Positions 35,020 through 43,241 of a stretch of 64,000 nt of DNA are shown one piece after another (within the stretch, counting starts at the first letter, position 1; each line of letters begins with the position of its first letter). A program made the position numbers and the translations under genes. The DNA is from Seleniibacterium sp963677135. GTDB taxonomy: Bacteria; Desulfobacterota; Desulfuromonadia; Desulfuromonadales; Geopsychrobacteraceae. The notes beneath the pieces are model-generated. The model had not been told where the DNA came from and searched no databases. It was given only the letters and a program-made list of their open reading frames with translations. The DNA is taken from the NCBI GenBank assembly GCA_963677135.2, contig CAXXLS010000009.1, positions 186,001 through 250,000 on the forward strand, read 5' to 3'.

Positions 35020-35836
35020 TTCCTTAAAAAAAAAAAGATTATCCCTGTTCGTGATGGCCCTGATCACCGGTTTGCTGGTCTACCAGACTGTTCATTTTTA
35101 TTTAATGAACCGGCCTGGGCAGCTCCTTGATAATGCTATAAAACAGGAAAGTTATCAGCAATTTGACAAGGCTCTGGGTACGTACGAAAACATCATTCAT
35201 ACGTACCCGGAGACGCATGAAGCTGAGATCGCCCTGTATAATTCGGCCCTTCTCTGGCAAACTGATCTCAAGGATATGAGAAAGGCTCTCCTGCTGTACC
35301 TTCAGCTGGAGCGCGATTATCCTGACAGTCATTTTCTTTTCCCGGCGCGAAAAGAGGCGGCCTGGATTGTCAAATATGCATTACACGACTATACGCAGGC
35401 GGTCGGCTACTATCAGCGCCTCTATCATATGACCGACCAGGGGGGATACCGGTTCCTTTATGAAATTGCTGATTGTTATTTCCGCCTCGAAAACTATACT
35501 CAGGCCAGGATCGAACTCGAGAACCTGCTCCTGGTTTATCCGCAGAGCCCGTTGACTCCTGTCGCACTGTATCGGATCGGCGGCCTGTATTTAATCGAAA
35601 ACGATCCGGAAAAGGCCCGCGAGACCTGGCGGAAGCTGATCGCCGATTATCCTGACAGTCCGTACCGGGCAGAAGCGGAATTCAGTCTGGCCAGGAGTTA
35701 CGAGGAAGTTGACCAGTTGGAAAAGGCTCTGGACGCTTACAGCGGGCTGACGGATTTCAAGCGGAGATCTTTACTGGAAAGCAAGATAACGTCTTTAAAA
35801 CAAAGAATTTCAGAAAAGAACAAGGTGCTCGAATGA
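34952..35836 (+). CDS. TPR-repeat protein with N-terminal membrane anchor
   Basis: This protein of 294 residues starts inside gyrA in another frame (MNLHQLKKKLKQDL, GGAAAC upstream). A lysine-rich cytoplasmic head is followed by one membrane helix (LSLFVMALITGLLVYQTVHFYL) and then a region of about five tetratricopeptide repeats, with recurring units such as YPDSHFLFPARKEAAW, YPQSPLTPVALYRIGGLY and YPDSPYRAEAEFSLAR. This resembles the BamD / YbgF type of periplasmic scaffold but without a lipobox. Role unknown; it is coupled to gpsA by a four-base overlap. Confidence 0.82.
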   Translation: MNLHQLKKKLKQDLIKQEKRKNNSLKKKRLSLFVMALITGLLVYQTVHFYLMNRPGQLLDNAIKQESYQQFDKALGTYENIIHTYPETHEAEIALYNSALLWQTDLKDMRKALLLYLQLERDYPDSHFLFPARKEAAWIVKYALHDYTQAVGYYQRLYHMTDQGGYRFLYEIADCYFRLENYTQARIELENLLLVYPQSPLTPVALYRIGGLYLIENDPEKARETWRKLIADYPDSPYRAEAEFSLARSYEEVDQLEKALDAYSGLTDFKRRSLLESKITSLKQRISEKNKVLE

Positions 35837-36834
35837 AAAGAGAATACGCGGTTATCGGGGCCGGGAGCTGGGGGACTACTCTGGCGAATCTTTTGGCAAA
35901 AAAAGGACTTTCCGTAACACTCTGGTGTTATGAGCAAGATCTCGCAAAAAGAATGCAGGTCGCCAGGGTCAATGATGTTTATCTTCCGGATATCTCACTG
36001 TCTGACAATCTGATTTTCACCGATTCTCTGGAGGAAGCTTTGGCGGGAAAAAATTTTATTGTCTTTGTCACGCCATCGCAAGTCACCAGAACTATTCTCG
36101 AACAGGCCCTCCCCTTCTTGTCCAGGAATTCGATCATCGTGTCGGCATCGAAGGGAATTGAAAACAATACCCTGATGCTGTTATCCCAGGTTTTCGAGGA
36201 AATTCTCCCCCCCTCCCTGGCGGAGAATCTGGCCTTTTTATCCGGTCCGTCATTTGCCAAAGAAGTCAGTCGTGACATGCCGACAGCCGTCGTTGCCGCT
36301 GCCCGCCGGCATACCGTTGCCAAACAGGTCCAGGACGCCTTCAGTACGGAAAAATTCAGGGTTTATACCCATACCGATATTATCGGCGTTGAACTGGGCG
36401 GGGCTATGAAAAACGTCATTGCCCTGGCTGCCGGGGTTGCCGATGGACTCGGCTTCGGTCATAACAGTCGAGCCGCCCTGATTACCCGGGGTCTGGCCGA
36501 AATGACCAGACTCGGCGTAAAGCTGGGCGGTAAAGCCGAGACCTTCGCCGGACTGGCTGGCATGGGAGATCTGGTTCTGACCTGCACAGGTGATCTTTCG
36601 CGTAACCGGACCGTTGGAATTGAACTCGGCAAAGGGCGCAAACTTGAAGATATCCTTGCCGGTATGACGATGATTGCCGAAGGGGTAAAGACCACCCTGT
36701 CGGCCTATGAGCTGGCCGGTAAAAACGATGTCGAAGTCCCTATCATTGAGCAGATGTACGCAATCCTCTATCAGGACAAGGATCCGCGCCAGGCAGTCAG
36801 CGATCTGATGATGAGGGATCTCAAGGCAGAATAA
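35833..36834 (+). CDS. gpsA: Glycerol-3-phosphate dehydrogenase [NAD(P)+]
   Basis: This 333-residue enzyme makes sn-glycerol 3-phosphate from dihydroxyacetone phosphate for phospholipid synthesis. It has the Rossmann motif VIGAGSWGTTLANLLA, the catalytic-lysine region GAMKNVIALAAGVADGLGFG, and GLAGMGDLVLTCTGDLSRN. Its start codon overlaps the stop of the TPR gene (ATGA). Confidence 0.97.
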   Translation: MKREYAVIGAGSWGTTLANLLAKKGLSVTLWCYEQDLAKRMQVARVNDVYLPDISLSDNLIFTDSLEEALAGKNFIVFVTPSQVTRTILEQALPFLSRNSIIVSASKGIENNTLMLLSQVFEEILPPSLAENLAFLSGPSFAKEVSRDMPTAVVAAARRHTVAKQVQDAFSTEKFRVYTHTDIIGVELGGAMKNVIALAAGVADGLGFGHNSRAALITRGLAEMTRLGVKLGGKAETFAGLAGMGDLVLTCTGDLSRNRTVGIELGKGRKLEDILAGMTMIAEGVKTTLSAYELAGKNDVEVPIIEQMYAILYQDKDPRQAVSDLMMRDLKAE

Positions 36835-36868
36835 CTGTCAATCCTGTTACCGGAAGAGAGAGTCTGTA

Positions 36869-37432
36869 ATGAAAAAATTCCTTCTCGCTATCGTTTTCGT
36901 GGTAGTCGCCGTTTCCAGCGCAGTTGCCGGACCCGTCGTCGAAATGAGGACAAATCTCGGGACCATCACCCTTGAACTCGACCGGGAAAAGGCCCCCGTG
37001 ACCGTTGAAAATTTTTTGCAATACGTTGATCGCGGATTTTACGATGGCACCATTTTTCATCGGGTTATCAAAGGATTCATGATTCAGGGTGGCGGTTTCG
37101 ACGCGGCGGAAAAAAGAAAGTCGACGGAGGCACCGATCGAAAACGAGGCGACCAACGGATTGAAAAACGCCAAGGGAACCATTGCCATGGCCAGGACCAA
37201 TGTCATCAACAGCGCCACCAGTCAGTTTTTTATCAACCTCGTCGATAATGACTTTCTGAATCATCGGGATACCTCCGCCAGAGGATATGGATATGCTGTC
37301 TTCGGACGGGTCATCAAAGGCATGGATGTCGTTGAAAAGATTGGTCGGACGCAAACCTATGCTAAAAATAACCTGTTCAGGGATTATCCGCAGACACCTA
37401 TTGTCATTGAATCCGTCAAATTGATAGACTGA
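36869..37432 (+). CDS. Periplasmic peptidyl-prolyl cis-trans isomerase (cyclophilin)
   Basis: This 187-residue protein has a signal peptide (KKFLLAIVFVVVAVSSAVAG) and a cyclophilin domain with FHRVIKGFMIQGG and TSQFFINLVDND, the active-site region, so it should speed folding of exported proteins. It resembles PpiA/PpiB-type bacterial cyclophilins. GGAAGAGAG precedes the ATG. Confidence 0.94.
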   Translation: MKKFLLAIVFVVVAVSSAVAGPVVEMRTNLGTITLELDREKAPVTVENFLQYVDRGFYDGTIFHRVIKGFMIQGGGFDAAEKRKSTEAPIENEATNGLKNAKGTIAMARTNVINSATSQFFINLVDNDFLNHRDTSARGYGYAVFGRVIKGMDVVEKIGRTQTYAKNNLFRDYPQTPIVIESVKLID

Positions 37433-37443
37433 AGGACTTACGG

Positions 37444-37460
37444 TTATGACCGGGTCATAA
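37444..37460. repeat. Short palindrome after the cyclophilin gene
   Basis: TTATGAC-CGG-GTCATAA is a perfect 7-base inverted repeat just past the stop codon. There is no T tail, so it is more likely an operator or chance palindrome than a terminator. Confidence 0.35.
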
Positions 37461-37502
37461 TCCGCCTACTTCTACCAGGTTGTTATCCAAAAAGGGAGCA
37501 GG

Positions 37503-38246
37503 ATGACGACGTTTCGGATCATGAGTTATCATATCAACGGCCTGCAGAACACCTCCGGTCATTTTATGCCTGAGTTGTGCGCGCAGGTCATAAATTCTCT
37601 GCATGCCGACGTGGTTCTGTTGCAGGGGCTCGGTCCTCCCGTCGGTGTGAGCTCGGTCAGACATCTGGCCAGCCTGGTTGGCATGGACGTTTTCGGTCCC
37701 GATCACGAAGGGGCCTGTTGTTTTCTTTCCCGCTTTCCTCTGCACAATATCCAGGGAGCCCCTCTTGGTTACGGCGCCCGCTGTTTAAGAGCGGATCTCG
37801 ACCACGATGATGGTCGTATCCATCTGTTCAATGTCTGTCTCGGCTGGGATATCTGGCAGCGCTATGAGCAGGTTAAGGTTTTGCTGAGTGAGCAGGTTCT
37901 TAATAACCCCTCATTGCCCTGTGCTCTGGTTCTCGGCGGCGATTTCGGACTGCCCTTCTGGGACGGGGGCCAGTTAAGCGAAGCACGCCAGCTAAAGCGC
38001 GCCGGGCACCCGCTCCTGATGGCGAATTATCCGGCCCGGTTTCCACTTTGGGGACGTGGACGGATCTACCTCCGCGGGCCAGTCAAACTGCTCAAATCAC
38101 GAGTCGTTAAAAATTCCGAAAGCAAACAGGTCTCCCCTCATCTGCCCGTTGTTGTCGAGGTGAAAACTCAGGAAGCGCGGACTTATCTTAAACTCAAAAG
38201 CAAATCCCCTTTACCGGCCAAACAGCCTGATCCCATCTGTGGATAA
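37503..38246 (+). CDS. Endonuclease/exonuclease/phosphatase-fold protein with degenerate active site
   Basis: This 247-residue protein follows the EEP fold pattern: MSYHINGL at the start, ADVVLLQGL, FLSRFPL, LVLGGDFGLPF and SPHLPVVVEV. The metal-binding Glu of the usual LQE motif is Gly42, GDFN reads GDFG (Asn to Gly149), and SDH reads SPH (Asp to Pro212), while Asn12 and His213 remain. Catalysis by the normal mechanism is therefore doubtful. It lies directly upstream of nth, and its stop codon lies inside a perfect DnaA box. AAGGGAGC precedes the ATG. Confidence 0.72.
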   Translation: MTTFRIMSYHINGLQNTSGHFMPELCAQVINSLHADVVLLQGLGPPVGVSSVRHLASLVGMDVFGPDHEGACCFLSRFPLHNIQGAPLGYGARCLRADLDHDDGRIHLFNVCLGWDIWQRYEQVKVLLSEQVLNNPSLPCALVLGGDFGLPFWDGGQLSEARQLKRAGHPLLMANYPARFPLWGRGRIYLRGPVKLLKSRVVKNSESKQVSPHLPVVVEVKTQEARTYLKLKSKSPLPAKQPDPICG

Positions 38247-38266
38247 ATCTGTTGACTTGTGGATAA
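38238..38266 (-). promoter_or_regulatory. Pair of perfect DnaA boxes upstream of nth
   Basis: TGTGGATAA occurs at 38238-38246 and again at 38258-38266, giving two consensus TTATCCACA boxes in the same orientation on the minus strand, 20 bases apart (two helix turns). They end 14 bases before the nth start codon. Confidence 0.75.
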
Positions 38267-38280
38267 GCTGGAAAATAAGC

Positions 38281-38925
38281 ATGACCAAAAAAACGGAAAA
38301 AGCATTGCAGATGCTGCGTGCCCTTGAAAACATCTATCCCAACGCCGAATGTGCCCTTCATTACGAAAACCCCTGGCAATTACTGGTTGCCACCATCCTG
38401 TCTGCTCAATGTACCGATGTCAGAGTCAACATGGTGACGGAAAAGTTGTTTGAGGAACTTCCCGGGCCTGAGGATATGGCCGCTGCCGGGCAGGAAAGGG
38501 TGGAAAAATTGATCCGGACCACCGGGTTTTTCCGAAACAAGGCGAAAAATCTCATTCTTTGCGCCCGGCAGATACTTGAAAAGCATCAGGGGAAGGTTCC
38601 CGAAAAAATAGACGCCCTGGTCGCTCTGGCCGGAGTGGGCCGCAAAACAGCCAATGTTGTCCTGGGGAACGCCTATGGCATTCCGGGAATGGTTGTCGAC
38701 ACCCATGTCAAACGCCTTTCACGCCGGTTCGGTTGGACCAAGGCCGATGATCCGGTGAAGATAGAGCAGGACCTGTGCCGTTTGCTGCCCAAAAAAGAAT
38801 GGACTCAATGCAGTCACACTCTCATAGCTCATGGCCGCGCCTGCTGCAAGGCACCGACACCGGTGTGCAGTCAGTGTCCGGTCAGCGATCTCTGCCTGCG
38901 CAAAGGAGTGGATAAGGCGCGCTGA
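38281..38925 (+). CDS. nth: Endonuclease III (DNA glycosylase/AP lyase)
   Basis: This 214-residue base-excision repair enzyme has the helix-hairpin-helix with catalytic lysine (ALAGVGRKTANVVLG), the catalytic aspartate in VVDTHVKRL, and the C-terminal iron-sulfur cluster cysteines in CCKAPTPVCSQCPVSDLC. I start at MTKKTEKALQ (38281). DnaA boxes lie immediately upstream. Confidence 0.96.
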   Translation: MTKKTEKALQMLRALENIYPNAECALHYENPWQLLVATILSAQCTDVRVNMVTEKLFEELPGPEDMAAAGQERVEKLIRTTGFFRNKAKNLILCARQILEKHQGKVPEKIDALVALAGVGRKTANVVLGNAYGIPGMVVDTHVKRLSRRFGWTKADDPVKIEQDLCRLLPKKEWTQCSHTLIAHGRACCKAPTPVCSQCPVSDLCLRKGVDKAR

Positions 38926-39140
38926 CGTAAAAGGATAAATAAAGGTTGTTTTTTGTCAACCAATGTTTATTATGTTTGTGTGTTGATATGTCAGTCGTTC
39001 TATTGAGGTTCGAGGGGGGAGACCTAAAATCAAAGGGCGGCAATCGTACCATCAACAGGTTCTGGGTTGCTGACGGGGGGCGTGACCGAGATCTACTCGA
39101 ACCCCTTTTTTACAAGTCCGGTCATGCTCTACAATCTTGA

Positions 39141-39179
39141 CGGCAGAGATGTTTTCAGGAACTGAAAACATCTCTGCCG
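39141..39179. repeat. Perfect 18-base inverted repeat (hairpin)
   Basis: The arms CGGCAGAGATGTTTTCAG and CTGAAAACATCTCTGCCG flank the 3-base loop GAA. There is no T run on either side, so it is not a standard intrinsic terminator. It may be an RNA structure, a two-sided block with the T run about 30 bases before it, or a protein site. Confidence 0.7.
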
Positions 39180-39420
39180 CTTGCAGACGTCTGTCGACCA
39201 GGAACGCCCGGTCATATCCCCGTCCTTGTTTTCTTATTTAAGTCGGAATTAAATCTTCGTACCAATGGCTGGGATGAAAAATACTCCCTGCGGCACCTAC
39301 TCAAGTAAATTTTTTTCGCAGGTGAATGTCATTCGAAAAAACACCGTATAGGAAAACAGAGAAAAGGACGATATTAGATATATTATTTACAAATTTTCAG
39401 TTATTCAGAAGAAGGGGGCT

Positions 39421-39447
39421 CCAAAAATTTATTTATACAATTTTTGG
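39421..39447. repeat. Inverted repeat CCAAAAATT...AATTTTTGG before a small AT-rich gene
   Basis: A perfect 9-base inverted repeat with a 9-base spacer ends at the GGTGA ribosome-binding sequence of the gene starting at 39460. It could be an operator, or an RNA hairpin masking part of the ribosome site. Confidence 0.5.
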
Positions 39448-39459
39448 TGAAATTCGGAT

Positions 39460-39948
39460 ATGGAACTGTTGAAGATTGAAAATTATTATAAAGATAAAAT
39501 AGAAGAAAAAGATGAACTAAGGATAAAATTATTAGAAGAAAAGGAACTTAATTTATATTTATCAGAGAAAATAGAAGAAATAAATAATGAGCTAGAAAAA
39601 ATTTTGTTCGAAAAAAACAGTTATATTGAAAAACAAAAAAGTTTTTATATTAGAAATATCATATTATCTGTCATTCTTAGTTTTATATTAGGGGTGACAA
39701 TTTCTGGAACATATACTTATTCTCTATATAAAAATAGAAATATAGCCAATAAATTTTCTCAAAACAAAAGCGCTTTGACTGAAGAATCAGGATTTGAGGC
39801 TGTTTCTTCTGACAGTTGGGACCCTGTTGAAACAGAAGCGAGACTCAGCCGGGAGATTTCCGTGGTTCTGGCCCGGGATAAGCTGCTCAAAACAGAACGG
39901 GAGGGGGGGCAGCCGGGACGTGTGGCTGATTCAGTGGTACAGGAATAG
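39460..39948 (+). CDS. Coiled-coil membrane protein, function unknown
   Basis: This 162-residue protein has a charged coiled-coil region (about 1-62, rich in Lys and Glu), one membrane helix (IRNIILSVILSFILGVTISGTYTY) and a C-terminal region of about 70 residues. The first about 110 codons are very AT rich, while the last about 50 are GC rich like the rest of the genome, so the gene looks composite. I do not recognise a family. It is followed by a strong terminator. Confidence 0.55.
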   Translation: MELLKIENYYKDKIEEKDELRIKLLEEKELNLYLSEKIEEINNELEKILFEKNSYIEKQKSFYIRNIILSVILSFILGVTISGTYTYSLYKNRNIANKFSQNKSALTEESGFEAVSSDSWDPVETEARLSREISVVLARDKLLKTEREGGQPGRVADSVVQE

Positions 39949-40013
39949 ATGTCGATTGAGCTCAGCTGAAAAAGCCTACAGGCAAATCTGAGGATGCCAT
40001 GTTTTTGACAAAT

Positions 40014-40046
40014 GAAAAAGCTCCGTGATAGTCACGGAGCTTTTTT
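40014..40046. terminator. Bidirectional Rho-independent terminator
   Basis: The stem AGCTCCGTGA / TCACGGAGCT with a 3-base loop is flanked by AAAAA on the left and TTTTTT on the right, so it ends transcripts from both the rightward coiled-coil gene and the leftward cold-shock gene. Confidence 0.88.
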
Positions 40047-40111
40047 GGTTTACCCTCAAAAACTTATATCTCGTTACCGACGGGGTCGTCGGCTTTGATA
40101 AATCAAAGAAA

Positions 40112-40312
40112 TCAGACTTTGGTGACGTTTGCGGATTGTGGCCCTTTTTCGCCCTGGATAACATCAAATGTTACACGGTCGCCTTCGGCCAGAGATTTGA
40201 AGCCTTCTGCCTGGATAGCTGAGAAATGAACAAAGACGTCTGGACCGTTGTCTTGCTCAATAAAACCGAAACCTTTAGAGTCATTAAACCACTTAACTGT
40301 ACCTTCTGCCAT
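40112..40312 (-). CDS. Cold-shock protein (CspA family)
   Basis: This 66-residue single-domain nucleic-acid-binding protein begins AEGTVKWFNDSKGFGFIEQ and has RNP1 KGFGFI and RNP2 VFVHF. I start at ATG 40312 with AAGGAG upstream; an in-frame upstream start would add 20 unrelated residues. The gap upstream is AT rich and may include a long 5' leader, as is usual for csp genes. Confidence 0.95.
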   Translation of the reverse strand: MAEGTVKWFNDSKGFGFIEQDNGPDVFVHFSAIQAEGFKSLAEGDRVTFDVIQGEKGPQSANVTKV

Positions 40313-40538
40313 GCTTTTACTCCTTATGCTTTTACGAGGGCAACCGAGACACGATAAATGCGCTTCTAGCACAACAACAATTTAAAAACAATGTTATTTT
40401 TTGATAAATAGTTAATTTAGGGTAAAAAACCGTAGTTTTTTAGATTTTTTTCAAAGATTCTCTATAATTCTCACAAAAAACTAACAATAAAACCCCATCT
40501 TCCTTAATCTCGGTATTATTAGACAAGGTGAGGAAAAT

Positions 40539-41240
40539 ATGAGTGAAACAAAGAAAACCGTTTTGGTCGTGGAGGACGAAGAAGACATCCTGGCCCTTCT
40601 TCATTTCAACCTGATCAAGGCTGGTTACAATGTCATTTGCGCCGCCTGCGGAGAGGAAGGGCTGAATTGCGTTTCAGAGCATCAGCCCGACCTGGTTCTG
40701 CTCGACCTGATGCTCCCCGGCATCGACGGGCTGGAAATCTGCCGGCGCTTGCGCAAACAAGAGGGCACCAAGGAAACGCCCATTATCATGCTGACCGCCA
40801 AGGGGGAAGAGAGCGACGTCGTCAAAGGGCTGGAGCTGGGCGCCGATGATTACGTCACCAAACCTTTCAGTATCAAGGTGCTGCTGGCGAGGGTGAAAAC
40901 CGTCATGCGGAGACGCAAGGACGTTGCGGAACGGTCCGAGGAGGATGAAATCGTCTTCGATCAGCTCCTGATTCACCCCGGTCGCAACCTGGTTCAGATC
41001 GCCGGTCAGAACATCGACCTGACCTATACCGAATTTCGGGTTCTGGCGGCCCTGGCCAGCCGTCCCGGATGGGTCTTTACACGCTATCAGATCGTTAACG
41101 CGGTGCGCGGCGAAGATTACGCCGTTACCGACCGGGCGGTCGATGTCCAGATCGCCGGCTTACGCAAAAAACTCGGATCTTACGGACAGTATATCGAGAC
41201 CGTGCGCGGCGTCGGTTACCGGTTTCGGGAGGCGGCATGA
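40539..41240 (+). CDS. OmpR/PhoB-type response regulator
   Basis: This 233-residue regulator has a receiver domain (phosphoacceptor Asp in LVLLDLMLPG; Lys in DYVTKPFS) and a winged-helix DNA-binding domain (TYTEFRVLAALASRPGWVFT, VDVQIAGLRKKLG). Its coupling to a PhoR-type kinase by a four-base overlap suggests PhoB, but no pst or pho transport genes or clear Pho box are seen, so the signal remains open. AGGTGAGG precedes the ATG. A TATAAT at 40463-40468 may be its -10 element. Confidence 0.9.
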   Translation: MSETKKTVLVVEDEEDILALLHFNLIKAGYNVICAACGEEGLNCVSEHQPDLVLLDLMLPGIDGLEICRRLRKQEGTKETPIIMLTAKGEESDVVKGLELGADDYVTKPFSIKVLLARVKTVMRRRKDVAERSEEDEIVFDQLLIHPGRNLVQIAGQNIDLTYTEFRVLAALASRPGWVFTRYQIVNAVRGEDYAVTDRAVDVQIAGLRKKLGSYGQYIETVRGVGYRFREAA

Positions 41241-43006
41241 AGGCGAAACGGCTTGTTTGGCAGCTTTATCCGACCTACATCCTGCTGAGCCTTCTGGTCC
41301 TGTTCGGACTGGGCTGGTACATATCGACGGCGTTGCGTGATTTTCATTACGAACAGACCGCCGGCGATCTCAAGGCTCGTGCCCAACTGGTCAAGGAGCA
41401 GCTGCAGGGGCAATTTGACGCCACGCACAAGGTCTGGCTGGGCCAGTTGGTCAGAAGGCTTGGGGAGAGTTCGGGAACCAGGATAACGATCATCCTCAAA
41501 GACGGCGTGGTCCTGGCCGATTCCGAAGAAGATATCCGGAAGATGGAGAATCACAGTCAGCGTCCCGAAATCAAGACGGCAGTCAGCGGTGACTTCGGCA
41601 AATCGATCCGGTTCAGCCGGACCCTGGGACAGACGCTGATGTACGTGGCCGTTCCCTTTGAACAAAACGGCGAGGTTCTGGGGACCGTGCGCACGGCGAT
41701 CTCCATCTCCGATGTCGATGATACCCTGGGGAATATCCGTCAACGCCTGTTTCTGGCCGGTTTCGTCATCGTGCTGCTGGCCGTCCCCATCTCCTGGTGG
41801 CTGTCCCGTCGTATCAGTCGTCCTCTTGAGCTGATGACCGGAGCGGCTCAGCGTTTTTCCCAGGGCGAACTGGAAACTCCCCTTGCCGAAACCGGCTCCA
41901 TTGAGACCCAGAGGTTGGCCAAGGCCCTGAATCACATGGCTTCTGACCTGTCGGAAAGGATTCACCGCGAGGTTGAACAGCGTGGCGAAATGGAGGCGAT
42001 CCTGGGCTGTATGGTTGAGGGGATCATCGCCATTGATAACGAACAGCGGGTGATCCGTATGAACTCGGCCACGGCGCGGCTGTTCGGCATCAGTTCCCAC
42101 TTCGAGCCGGGGCGCCCCATTCACGAACTGATTCGCAATTCGGAGCTGCAGCGGTTTATCAGAAAGGGCCTCAACCTTCAGGAGCCTCTGGAAGATGAGT
42201 TGACCCTCCTCGATACGGAAAAGCGATATCTGCATGTCCAGGCGGCCCCTCTGACCGGCAAGCTGGATGAACGGATCGGCGTGCTTATTGTCCTCCACGA
42301 TCTGACTCGGCTGCGCCAGCTGGAGTCGGTACGGCGGGATTTTGTCGCCAACGTCTCCCATGAACTGAAAACACCGATTACAGCCATCCGCGGAGCGGTG
42401 GAAACCCTTCTCGACGAGGAGGGGATGAATGACGCCAGTCAGCGTTTTCTGGAGATTATTTTCAAGCAGAGTGAACGCCTCAATGCCCTGGTTGAAGATC
42501 TCCTCGATCTGTCACGGATTGAGCAGGGAGTTACGGAAGGTGGCTGGGAGCTGAAAAGCGGCCCTATCAGGCCGATCCTGGAAAATGCCAGGAATGCCTG
42601 TGAATCGATGATTTTCCAGCAGAATATCGATCTGGAGATCAATTGCCCCGAAGGGATCAGGGCACGGATCAACGGCGGCCTTCTGGAACAGGCCGTGATC
42701 AACCTGTTGAGCAACGCGGTCAAATACAGTCCGGTCGGCAGCCGGATCAGCATGGCGGCCAGCGAGGATGAGCATCAGGTTCTCATCCAGGTAAAGGATT
42801 CCGGCTGTGGCATTGCCGAGGAGCATCTTCCCCGGCTGTTTGAGCGTTTTTACCGGATCGATCTGGCCCGCAGCCGGGCTCTCGGCGGGACCGGGCTGGG
42901 TCTGGCGATTGTCAAGCACATCGCCCTTGCCCACCAGGGGAATGTCTTTGTCGACAGTGTCCCGGGACAGGGCAGTACCTTTACGATTACCCTGCCGAAA
43001 TCCTAG
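41237..43006 (+). CDS. PhoR-type sensor histidine kinase
   Basis: This 589-residue kinase has an N-terminal membrane helix (LYPTYILLSLLVLFGLGWYIS), a periplasmic domain of about 130 residues, a second helix (FLAGFVIVLLAVPISWWLS), a HAMP domain, a PAS domain (EAILGCMVEGIIAIDNEQRVI), the H-box VANVSHELKTPITAIRG, and an HATPase domain ending in GGTGLGLAIVKHIA. The large periplasmic domain sets it apart from the short PhoR of E. coli. It is followed by a terminator. Confidence 0.92.
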   Translation: MKAKRLVWQLYPTYILLSLLVLFGLGWYISTALRDFHYEQTAGDLKARAQLVKEQLQGQFDATHKVWLGQLVRRLGESSGTRITIILKDGVVLADSEEDIRKMENHSQRPEIKTAVSGDFGKSIRFSRTLGQTLMYVAVPFEQNGEVLGTVRTAISISDVDDTLGNIRQRLFLAGFVIVLLAVPISWWLSRRISRPLELMTGAAQRFSQGELETPLAETGSIETQRLAKALNHMASDLSERIHREVEQRGEMEAILGCMVEGIIAIDNEQRVIRMNSATARLFGISSHFEPGRPIHELIRNSELQRFIRKGLNLQEPLEDELTLLDTEKRYLHVQAAPLTGKLDERIGVLIVLHDLTRLRQLESVRRDFVANVSHELKTPITAIRGAVETLLDEEGMNDASQRFLEIIFKQSERLNALVEDLLDLSRIEQGVTEGGWELKSGPIRPILENARNACESMIFQQNIDLEINCPEGIRARINGGLLEQAVINLLSNAVKYSPVGSRISMAASEDEHQVLIQVKDSGCGIAEEHLPRLFERFYRIDLARSRALGGTGLGLAIVKHIALAHQGNVFVDSVPGQGSTFTITLPKS

Positions 43007-43034
43007 CTGAAAAATGCAAGTTGACCGGTTATTT

Positions 43035-43066
43035 ACCCTCCATCCCCTCGGGTTGGAGGGTTTTTT
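43035..43066 (+). terminator. Terminator after the kinase gene
   Basis: The stem CCCTCCA / TGGAGGG with an inner CCC/GGG pairing is followed by TTTTTT, 30 bases past the stop codon. Confidence 0.85.
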
Positions 43067-43185
43067 GTACAAAACTTTCAACAAAAATTGGTGGTGAACT
43101 ATCGTTTTCCGACAAAACTGGTTAAAATTCTTATTGCGTTGTAGATCAACCTGGGTCGCTGGATGATCGGGCGGAGGGCCATCGT

Positions 43186-43215
43186 TTGCCGAATCCTGTC
43201 GATTCCGGGTATAAC
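43186..43215 (+). promoter_or_regulatory. Probable promoter of the aconitase gene
   Basis: TTGCCG and TATAAC are separated by 18 bases, 27 bases before the start. The spacer contains the inverted repeat GAATC-N5-GATTC, a possible operator. Confidence 0.4.
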
Positions 43216-43241
43216 AATATTTCTATAGAGGAGAGAAGCGA

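Larger units (their letters stand above)
38926..39459. other. 534-base region without a recognised gene
   Basis: I see no convincing coding region. It contains a weak hairpin GGTTG/CAACC just after nth, a pair of distant complementary segments (GGTTCGAG near 39008 and CTCGAACC near 39097, the latter followed by CCTTTTTT, a possible terminator on the plus strand), a perfect 18-base-stem hairpin at 39141-39179, and an AT-rich stretch from about 39300 leading to the next gene. It does not look like a tRNA or a known structured RNA. Confidence 0.5.

Noticed and set aside
35168..35208. Inverted repeat GGGTACGTA ... TACGTACCC inside the TPR gene
   Set aside because: It lies wholly in coding sequence with a 15-17 base spacer and no promoter context; likely chance.
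39001..39120. Possible tRNA or structured RNA (GGTTCGAG and CTCGAACC)
   Set aside because: No cloverleaf can be built and no CCA-end acceptor stem is present.
38946..39140. 64-codon open frame after nth
   Set aside because: No ribosome site, no recognisable domain, and it runs through hairpin-forming sequence.
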